A DNA stretch of 64,000 bases from Amborella trichopoda (lineage: Eukaryota; Streptophyta; Magnoliopsida; Amborellales; Amborellaceae): assembly GCF_000471905.2 (NCBI RefSeq), contig NW_006499997.1, positions 1,336,223 through 1,400,222 of the forward strand, read 5' to 3'. Shown in pieces: positions 55,637 through 64,000 of the stretch. The translations under genes were made by a program, and so were the position numbers. The notes beneath the pieces were generated by a model. That model ran no database searches, was not told the DNA's origin, and saw nothing but the letters and a program-made list of their open reading frames with translations. The first letter of the stretch is position 1, and every line of letters begins with the position of its first letter.

Positions 55637-55689
55637 CTTACTACCCCTTAGTCGGATTGTCTTTGTTTTGCTAGTCTCTCCTTTGTTTT

Positions 55690-56423
55690 TTGTTTTTCTA
55701 CACACACATGGCTTCTGGGTTTCTTAACCCATTCACCCGAATCGGGAATTTTCTCATCCCCGCATTCGCGAGCTTCCCCTGGTTACAAGTTCCTCAAACT
55801 TCGTTCTCAACCTTCCTCCTAAGCAAAGACCAAGTGTCTAGCTCCCAGGTTTTAACCTGGATAGGTGTAAGAAGGGACTTAAAGGTCCCTAACTCCCCAT
55901 CTCTGATCAAGCTGGGCTAGACACCCATATGAATTACTGTGCATATCATCGAAGAATAAACCACTCCATAGAGGAATGCTACATACTAAAAGACATCATT
56001 GAAGCCTTGACCCATAGGGGTCAGATAAAGCTCGAAGAGCTAAAGAAGGCGTTCGAGGCAGCAGAAGCTTCCCATGCAGTGACAGTTCAGGAGGAAGATG
56101 AAGCGCCCGATCTCCTTCGTGCCTTGTTCGTCATGATGCTTCAAGAAGCCCTCATCACACCAAAGCCGGCTAGGCAGCCCCGATGCCTTGCTTAGGAAAC
56201 AGAGTACCATTGGTGCTCATACCATCAGATATGAGGCCATAACCTGAGCGAATGCTCCTGTTTCCATGACATAATCGCGAAGAAAATATAGGGATGCCGA
56301 GAAGCTTGTAACATTCCAGAAGGAGACCCACAAGTCACTGCTCCACCGGTGCGAAGGGCCTCCCGACGCAAGACACGGGTAATGATGATTTAGATTCTGC
56401 TGAACCCTCAACTTCCCAACCAT
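55690..56423 (+). pseudogene. Truncated gag with decayed CxxH-type knuckles
   Basis: After MASGFLNPFTRIG (55708) the frame soon reaches YCAYHRRINHSIEECYILKD (55932) and, further on, WCSYHQ, a stop, GHNLSECSCFHDIIAKK (about 56210-56290). These are the C-(x2)-H...H-(x4)-C repeats found at the gag C-terminus of Tat/Ogre-like elements. The capsid (retrotrans_gag) domain that should precede them is absent, so most of gag is deleted. The two parts are broken by stops. Confidence 0.65.
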
Positions 56424-56527
56424 GGAGTGTCTACCACGGGCAAAGCAGACGCAAGTCCTTAAAGAGAGAGACAGTTTGTGAAGCTAGGACTGTTCATAAA
56501 CCTAGCAAGACGAATCATGCACTTCCA

Positions 56528-59215
56528 ATGAAAACCAGGAGAAGACGGGCGCCAGGGGCTGATCGCCGGAGAAACAGGATTCCTCAACCACCCGTTGAGA
56601 AAGAGTTTATCAGGCCTCTTTACCCATTGCCGACCTTACAGGACTTCATCCCCGACATAATCATCCTTCCTTCTTCATCTCATCATGAGGATGTCCCTGA
56701 GCCATCTTCTAATTGGGGCACGTTCAATGAGGGTGACGACATTAAAAGCACCCCCCAACGGTCTAAGTACTGGAAAGGCCTAAAAAACTCCCTACACACG
56801 TCTAACTCTGGTGGTGACGTAAAAAGCTGTCCAAATCGGTCTGATGAGGGGAATGACCTTAAAAGTTCCTCACCAACTAACCCCTCCTCTCCTTCTTCTT
56901 CTTCTTCCCCTTCCTCTTCTATGTCTCTTGCAGGTACAACTCGGGAATGTCTAAACTTCAAGGCCCTCGATAGAGAACTCAAAGGAACCAATATAAGCAT
57001 GATGCACCGGAGGCGACTGAGGAAGATGCTAGCATAGGCAGCTGGATTCTCAACAATTGTTGATGCCTTGACGGCTCAAGCCAAGTCAGAGCCATCCTCT
57101 TCTAAAGGGAAGCGCAAGAAGTCAAAACCGAAGAAACCCCAGTGGCCCCCTGAGCCCGACTTTGAGCAAAGGCTGAAAGAATCAAGAGAGCATAGCTTCT
57201 ATTCTCAGGAAGTCTGTCACATGGTGCAAATCTCAGAAGAATTACCCATCACGGGGAAAATGAGTCTGAGATCAGGGAAAACGCTGCAACCTCCACCTCA
57301 GAAGCCAGGCATCTTAGAGTTTTCTAGTCCACCACTTCTCCCTCACCTGAATACCCCGAACAATCTACCCATCCTTAAGAGCCTTAGGATCCTTCTTCGC
57401 CCAATTACCTTAGGGATGCCTCTGGCCCCATACACCTAACCACCTCTTAATCCTCAACCTCAAATCTCCACTGCACTAAAACAAATCCCGGTTACCCAAT
57501 CCACCCTGATCTCCCAAACCAAGCCAGCTGCACAACCAAGCTAGTTAGCAACCCAAAATAAAACTCCTCCACCTAAATCTACTCCCCAACCTACTGTACC
57601 ACCTAAACCAGTGGCAGCACCAGAAGCACAAAAGTCTGACGAGGAAAAGGTGAAGTATGATGTGATAGGGCACTTGAGGAAGCTTCCAGCCCTTCTCAGC
57701 ATCTATGATGCCCTCATGCTCTCAAGGGATTATCGTATGGCTCTAGTTTAGGCTCTTTCCAATCCAAAGGTGTGCAAAACCGAGGTGGAGCTCATTGAGG
57801 TGGACCCAACAATCTTGAGTGGATGTATGATGATCACCACCTCAAAGGATGATCTGCAATTGGGAGAAAAATTTCACAATTGCCCTCTCTTTGTGACTGG
57901 TGAATTACAGGCATGCCCCATCAACCAAATTATGTTGGATGGAGGGTCAGTAGTCACCCTTATCCCAAGGAGAATCCTCTCTCAATTGGGATTAGGCTCT
58001 GAAGATCTCACTCCGATGCATATCACAGTCTAGGGATTCAACTAGTCAGGAGAAAAGCCAGCCAGCACGGCCTTCCTTCATCTCAAGATCGGCGAATTAA
58101 ACGATTACGCTCAATTTCATCTAATCGACACCGACACATCCTGCAACATCATTCTCGACCGCATGTGGCTCCATGATCAGGGGGTGGTTCCATCCACATT
58201 ACACTAGTGCTTTAAGTATAGTCGAGATGGGAGACAATATACGGTCTATGCTGATAAAAGACCGTTTCCTGTAGCCAAAACTCATTATGCTGATGCCAAG
58301 TATTACATCACGGATTCGGTGTCACCCCAAAAGCCAAATGATGTTGATCACAAGGCCGTGAGAAAGATAGAGCCTTCGTCTCATGAAGACGTTGAGGACA
58401 TCAGGCGAACACTAGTGAACATGTTCAAAGAAGAGGAAAGACAAGGTGAAATTCTCACTCTGACTCCCCTTCATCCGAGCATGCCATTCACTATCCCTGA
58501 AGAAACTCCATCTTCGCCTAAAGATGAGGCTTCCCCCTCTACTTCTAGTCCAGAGCCACCTTTGCAAGAAGATGAACTAGAGGTCACTCTTGAGATTGAG
58601 GAAGTCATGAGGATAGAACTCCTGGCTCCAAAGGTCACCTACACGCCGGACCATAAAAAAGTCTTGCATGTCCCTATTGCACTCTTGAAAGCAAAATTGG
58701 TGCACCAGCCACCGCGGAAGGTCCTCCAAACCCTGATTGTTGTAAACAAAGAGGATGTGCGTCATCCCTCGGCAAGGTCAGTTCAGACTAATAGTCAGCA
58801 ACAAGTTTTGCACTTCCCTGATTTTATGGGAGGAGAGCAGTTTGAGAAAGGACAGCTTTCTTACCTTCAAGAGCAAGATCCCCTGGCAGAGTTAAAAAGC
58901 GAAGTTCGCAATCTCCAAAACCAATTAGAGGTTATGTGTATCGCTTCAAAACATCTAAAGATGTTCGTGCCTGTGACCAAGAGCTATGACGAGCTTGAAG
59001 TAAATGCACCTCGAATGGAAGCCAAAGCCCCTCCTGATTGGACTATTTATAGTGAGCAGGCTCATCAAATAATGAGAAAATTGAATTATGAGCCCTTCTC
59101 CAATCAAATGTTAAGGGGAGAAGAAGCAATTGCTCCCCCATTCGAGGTCATTGAAGCCACAACAACTTATCACAAGACGAAGCAAGGCATAGGGTATTCT
59201 GTCTTGTTGCCTTGA
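56528..59215 (+). pseudogene. Gag-linker and retropepsin frame of a Tat-like Gypsy element (no RT/RH/INT)
   Basis: A single 2.7-kb frame. It has a Ser/Pro/Lys-rich linker, then YDVIGHLRKLPALLSIYDAL (about 57655), the aspartic protease core MLDGGSVVTLIPRRILSQLG (about 57935), DTDTSCNIILDRMWLHDQGV and VPSTLH-stop-CFKYSRDG (about 58195), and YADKRPFPVAKTHYADAKYY, followed by an acidic, coiled segment ending LLP and TGA at 59213. Block order is that of Tat/Ogre gag-pro. Seven in-frame stops interrupt it: TAG 57035, TAA 57437, TAG 57542, TAG 57749, TAG 58031, TAG 58043, TAG 58205. No frameshift is needed. After 59215 no reverse transcriptase, RNase H or integrase follows; the antisense gene begins instead. 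Confidence 0.8.
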
Positions 59216-59417
59216 GACAATGAATAGTATAAGAGGTGGTCAAGCCCAAAAGAAGCAAATGAAGTGCAACGAAGCAAAAGAAGAATGAAATCATGTTGCA
59301 AAATGAGCTAGAGGAGAAAAAGAGCCATTTCATTCATAAATTCAAAATTTTTACAAGTTCTGACGTATAGAGAAAGAAAAAAGTAAAGAAAATACACTCT
59401 AAAAAATGATCAATGAT

Positions 59418-61238
59418 CTAATTGATCTCTGCTCTGGATGCTGCAAAAAAAGCTTCGGCATGTTGAATACAATCCTTCAGTTCAACCACCATTTGAGCCT
59501 CCTGTTCCATGGAGGTGCTTTTCGACTTAATGGTGCGAACGAGCTCTGATAGATCCTCAGCCAAAGAGGCTTCCAAGGCCTTCCTCTGATTCATCTCCCT
59601 CTCAAGATCATCAAATTCGCTCCTCAGCCTCCGCATCTCCATCCTTATGGCTATCATCCTGTTAAAACAAGCTCTTCCTTCCATCTTGAGATAGAGTTGA
59701 TGGGCAACCACATCAGTCTTCTTCTGTGTGTAGGAATCTATTCCCTCATGATGACTTGTGATCGACGCCTCCAAGGAAGCCAACCTACTGGTTTCTTCCT
59801 TATGATGCAACCTTCCCAATCTCCAGCTCTCCAATTCATCTAAAGTAGCATCAAAACAAGAGAGGAATTCTTGCACATTCCTCAAAGTAGTGGCCGCAAG
59901 GGCAAACTCCCTGAGTTTGGCCAGTGCCTCGCCCAGCTCGATGAGAGGTAGCTCCCTTAAATGCTGAAGACCTGTATGGAGCATGTCCGCAATCATGCCA
60001 GATACTCCGTTGAAATTAGGTCTGGACAGTGCTGTTGGGTCCACCACTATGAAAGGAGTTTCGGTTTCGAGGGCCGGGCTCAAAGGAATGATAGCCATGT
60101 GAGTCACTGGCTCTTCTGGAGCAATCGCGAAGCCCAAAGCCTAAGGCTCCTCGGATTCAAAGGGAGCCCTGGTCTCAGGCTGCTCGATCCCCTCAGCATT
60201 GGTCTCCTCAGCGTCAGCCTCCTCTTGACCTTCACTTGCTGAGGCCACCACTCCGGTCTCAGCATGCTCCAAAGCAACCTCTTGCCCTTGTCTCTCACCC
60301 TCTGGCATGGCCTCGATAAGCTCAAGGTCAACATCTCTTCCTTGTTCTTCACCTTCCTGAACTGTCATTTCAGCCTCGACAAGTTCAGGGGCTACCTCCT
60401 CCTCGTGACCTTCAATCTCAACCGCGACCTCTTCTACTTGGTCCACATCACCAATAGTCAGAACTTCTGCCACAAAAAGCTCAACCCCCTCATCTTCATG
60501 ACCTGCGCACTCTGGCGCAACAGCCTCTATATGCTCAGGTGTCTCACTAACCATAGGCCCCTCTTCTTGAAAGATGCTTGGGCCCTCACTATCCATGACT
60601 GCCGCCCCTGTCTCAATCAGGGCAGTAACCTCCTAAGGGTCAGAGGTCCTGTTAGTGTCAGGTCCCTCCCCTTGAGAAATAATTGCAACGTCTTCAGCCC
60701 CATTGATCTCCATTGGAACTGGATCTGACTCAGGAATCACCCTTGGACTTAGAGGCATCACCTCTCAATCAGAATCGATGGTAATAGCCTCGGAGGGGCT
60801 AGCTTCATCTACCTCAATTTCTGAAGAGGTAGAAAACAATTCAGGAGAAACAGAAGATGATGGAGAAAGGGCAGAGGGTGACTCGAAAGGGGTAGCCAAC
60901 AAACCAGAGACATAAGACAAAGAGCTAGCTCCTGATTCTAAAATGACTAGAAGATTCGCACTCCTACGTCTTCTAGCGGGCCTGACAGCCCGAGCTGGTG
61001 CACAAGTGCAGATAAGAGCAGGGCCTTTCCTTTTCTTCCCACCTACTAGAGAAGGAGCAGCCGCCCCATAACTCCCCTCTCGAGAAGAGCCTACAACACT
61101 AACACTGTGTGGGCCGCTTCCTATCAGTGCGTTCAAATCTTGAATTGGGTGTCCTTCATGACCGGGGACCTTTCGACCCTCCCTCCATTGAAAGATAGAG
61201 GTGAGGTTGTCAAAGAGGCTCCCCGTCTTCTTCTCCAT
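59418..61238 (-). pseudogene. C-terminal half of antisense gene: basic, acidic and coiled-coil segments
   Basis: One minus-strand frame of 607 codons with only three internal stops (TGA at 60767-60765, TAG at 60635-60633, TAG at 60143-60141). Segments in order: a basic stretch (VGGKKRKG, RPARRRRSAN, about 61020-60950), a Ser-rich part, an acidic Glu/Val repeat (EEVAVEIEGHEEEVAPELVE, about 60430-60370) and a 239-aa stretch with heptad-rich coiled coil (RMEMRRLRSEFDDLEREMN, about 59650-59590), ending AEIN and stop at 59418. It lies antisense to gag-pro of the same element. Function unknown; it looks like the tail of the plant-mobile-domain-like protein encoded just upstream. Confidence 0.7.
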
Positions 61239-61270
61239 GGCAAGAAGCTACGGTGAGGAGTCGTCTGTTG

Positions 61271-62970
61271 CTATCCCTCGGGGTATCCCAAGTCAAAGAA
61301 CTCACTAAGAGGGGGAGTGTTGATGATTCTCCTTTGCCTGGTATCCTGGCGCCAATTGCAGTTCTCCACTTTCCAAGGGTGATCAGCTTCCCAGTAACCC
61401 TGGATGGTAATCCTCCACCAACGTGCATAAGCCTCGGTCGCTCGGACCCTTCTGCCAAAATGTGGTACCACATATTTGCTGACTTCTGTCATCTCTAAAC
61501 ATGTGGACCACTCGGTGCGAATATGCTCTAGCCACCATGATTCTCAAAGAGTCCCTAGCTCATCCTTCCTCCCCCTGTTCACTCTGTCGTAATGCTTTTC
61601 GAAGAACACAAAAACGGGGCAACTTTGATCCAGTGCATGCTAACAAGCAAAGCGATGGGGAAGTACTCTTCAAGTCTAGAACTGTATGGGATTCGATAGG
61701 CCAAAACCTCGCCACTGACGCTCAAGATAAACAGGAGCTCCTTGATGGTTGTGGGAGCACCATCCAGCTCCTTACCTAGTTCATCAATAAACGCTCAATC
61801 AGTATGGCCCCTGACAGCAAACGGGACCCGACGCATACTGGAGAACTCATTCTCAAACAAGTTTCGTGCATCCCCCGGGCTGTGAAAGATAGCCTTATGC
61901 CCGGTAATCCTCATCAAGAAGGGGCACATTTTCTCCCCGCCCAGACTTCTGACATAAGTGGCAGGAAAATAGGCCCCTAGCCACCCACACACGTAGTGGA
62001 TGTGGAATGGTGTCTTGAAGTCCCCAGGGAAAGCTTCGCGTCTGACAAGGCCATTGCCCCCTTTCTTGCTTTGGTAGGCCTTCCCCCTCGAGATGGCTCC
62101 CAATCCATGGTAGATGGTGCAAAGGACTGGGTATGCAAGGGCATACTAGCGCCACCTCGCCATGTCGCAAGCCACATAGAATGTGCCCGAACAAATCGTA
62201 TCGGCCCCTCTAGGAAGCACAAATTTGCACATAAACAAGACCAGATGGGTGGCCATAAAGACGCAGTCATCGCTGGTCTCAGAATGGTAAATTGGAGGCG
62301 TCTCCTTCACAACTCCTTTCCCTTTCCCTCTCGAAATAACTGGAGTAGCCTCCTCAAGGTAATCTCAGCAAAATAATTTCAGCCATTCGGCAAAAGTCAC
62401 ACAGCTGTTGCTGGACTTCAAGAAAAGCAGCTGGTAAATCTCAAAGATCTTTTGAAGACCAGTAGGTGGTTCCTCTCCCCCTAGGTGAGCACTACCAAAG
62501 ATGACTGAGTTCTGAGGCATGAACTCGTAATTCATTGCTCCGATCAGCGGAAGGCTGCCGATGAATTAAAGATCCAGCAAGGAGATCCTTGCTTCACTAT
62601 AACCGAGGAGTCATGCATTGCTCACATGACTCCATGTTTCTAATAATACCTTGATGGTATTTGAGCATCAGTCATAATAGCTGCCTGAACACTGCACAAC
62701 AGCTAATAGAGAGGCACTCTCAAGAATGCTTTGGTATGACTCTAGCACCTTGATGGTCCAAGAAGAGTACCCCTTCAAACATTGGTGCTCCCCTTGCACT
62801 CGAAGGCCTGCAGAAGACCACATCAGCCCCTTTGTCTTCACCATTCTCTTCCCCAATGTGGGCAAATTCTCTCCAGAGGCCACATTCCTATGCATGCAAT
62901 GAAGGAGGGCCATCCCTTCTTCAATACTGACGTTACCATCATTGCCCTCCCGGACCTCAAAGCGAACTAA
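61271..62970 (-). pseudogene. Plant-mobile-domain-like N-terminal part of antisense gene
   Basis: On the minus strand, broken into frames by stops and shifts: FGSAHLGGEEPPTGLQKIF (about 62500), RRYALAYPVLCTIYHGLGAI-like stretch (about 62140-62090; one Arg is a stop), PFHIHYVCGWLGAYFPATYV (62010-61960), GHKAIFHSPGDARNLFENEF, RGHTD-stop-AFIDELGKEL (61800), and SKYVVPHFGRRVRATEAYAR then WWRITIQGYWEAD (61480-61390). The blocks SLAxPVLxxIYxGL and P.HxxYGWLxxYF are what I associate with the plant mobile domain family, known from MAIL1/MAIN-type proteins and from transposons. Assignment is from memory of the pattern, not a search. Confidence 0.6.
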
Positions 62971-63194
62971 GTCAGCAATGAAAAAGAGATTGAGCGACCA
63001 CTCTGGTTTGCATATTGGTTGTCAACCAAATGGGCTCACCCCTGATTAGGTTCTCCCAGGTAAAATCATCAGTGTCAAGCTCTCCTGCCCTTGGAAGATT
63101 TTTCACGTCAGGAATTCTATAAGAAGGCCCGACCATTATATAAAACTTAAAGACTCACCGCCGTTTGTGAATCACTAAGGCATAGACTATCTCC

Positions 63195-63490
63195 ATGCGT
63201 GAAAAGGTACTAGCTAGCACCGGTTGTGTTCTCAAAAGCTAGCGTTGGCAGTGTTTGTCAAGTCTTAGCATCGATTGTATTCTCAAAAGCTAGCGCCGGT
63301 TGTGTTTGTCAAGTCCTAGTGCCGGTTGTGTTCTTAAAAGCTAGCGTTGGCTGTGTAAGTGAAGTCTCAGCGTCGGTTGCATTCTCAAAGGACCAACGCC
63401 AGCTGTGTTTGTCAAGGCTAGTGCTGGCTGTGTTTGTCAAAGCCCAGCACCGGTAGCGTTTCTCAAGGCTTAACGTCGACTGTGTTTTGG
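63195..63490. repeat. 51-bp tandem array downstream of antisense gene
   Basis: About five units, each made of two ~25-bp halves of the type ctagcgccggttgtgtttgt, with caagtcctag or tctcaaaag between. Translation in one frame shows a strict 17-residue period (VFSKASVGSVCQVLASI, VFSKASAGCVCQVLVPV, VFLKASVGCVSEVSASV), so spacing is 51 bp. It decays towards the right end. Confidence 0.85.
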
Positions 63491-64000
63491 TCACAGCTCA
63501 ATGTCGTCTGTGTTCAAATCCTTCACAAGTGTGTGTCACCTCGAATTTCAGGTGTGCCGCCTGACAACCGCAAGTCGCGATGTGGTCTGACGAGCATCCT
63601 CGAACGCATCGATTGCGACTGTTACCTCCCCCGAGACCCTTCGTCTACAGCCAGTGACTGTTCGCTGCCCTGTGACTCTTGGCTTCTTGCCGGGAAACCT
63701 CTCCCCTCGCCAGAAACCCACTCGTGAACGTTTTCCCCCTTCTCCGGTACTCCAGAACCACTACCAAAACCTTAGCTGTCCTCGACAAGCTACTTGCTTC
63801 CCTCAACTCCAGCAATAGTGGCCTTCATGAAGGTTCTCTATGTTCCTTTACTCGTACTTTCTCCTCCCAGCCAGAGCTTCCTCTTCCTTGTCGGAGTTAT
63901 CACTGGCAGACCCCTTTTCAACCTCCTACGCGTATTTTGCCAAAGATCCTCGCTGCTTGCTAGACTTCTAGCAACTGCCTATAAGCTCTATGTTCACACC
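63491..64000. other. Right edge, probably still inside the Gypsy element
   Basis: GC-moderate, pyrimidine-rich sequence without coding similarity. No 3' LTR, polypurine tract or second primer site is seen before the window ends. Confidence 0.5.

Noticed and set aside
63679-63963. 94-aa open frame at the right edge
   Set aside because: Ser/Thr/Pro-biased composition typical of pyrimidine-rich non-coding DNA; no recognised family.
1-64000. CRISPR arrays, bacterial operons, rRNA genes
   Set aside because: The sequence is plant nuclear DNA. Tandem repeats here lack the repeat-spacer regularity of CRISPR, and no rRNA similarity is seen.

Overview
The window is nuclear DNA of a flowering plant. 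It has introns of several kilobases with GT/AG borders, plant-type LINEs, Copia and Gypsy remnants, many small inverted-repeat transposons, and two runs of N typical of a scaffolded assembly. I recognise only one host gene. It lies on the + strand from 311 to 39389, is already in progress at the left edge, and encodes a plant TBC-domain Rab GTPase-activating protein of the TBC1D15-like type. Eleven exons with consistent phase give 521 residues (about 1.57 kb of coding DNA spread over 39 kb). Both catalytic fingers are intact.

The introns are a transposon archive. Five elements have both ends and exact 8-bp target duplications, and a sixth has a 7/8-matching duplication; all point to the hAT superfamily: 2995-5414, 8830-10021, 24761-26200, 30912-33174, 38343-38531 and 40792-41392. 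The first two listed with gaps (2995-5414 and 24761-26200) are the same family, and 30912-33174 and 40792-41392 are related to each other. None shows a transposase. There is also a 488-bp Mutator-like MITE (12613-13100), a 230-bp Tourist-like MITE (24075-24304), a Copia gag pseudogene (18595-19955), a solo LTR inside a LINE fragment (20601-21448), and a long LINE inserted antisense in intron 10 (about 30657-37790), itself split by one of the hAT elements.

Downstream of the gene (41-50.4 kb) one LINE on the minus strand is split by a second LINE on the plus strand. The inner LINE keeps the longest open frame in the window, but its reverse transcriptase lacks the catalytic (F/Y)ADD box. From 51.3 to 55 kb there is a near-perfect 183-bp duplication and a minus-strand LTR with adjoining polypurine tract.

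The most unusual object is the right-hand element (about 55.1 kb to beyond 64000). It has a primer-binding-like site, a gag-linker/protease region resembling the Tat/Ogre branch of Ty3/Gypsy, no reverse transcriptase, RNase H or integrase, and then a long antisense gene of about 3.5 kb with a plant-mobile-domain-like part and an acidic plus coiled-coil tail. A 51-bp tandem array follows. Its sense frame is interrupted by seven stops, six of them TAG, each at a place where glutamine fits. This suggests C-to-T decay at CAG rather than frameshifting.
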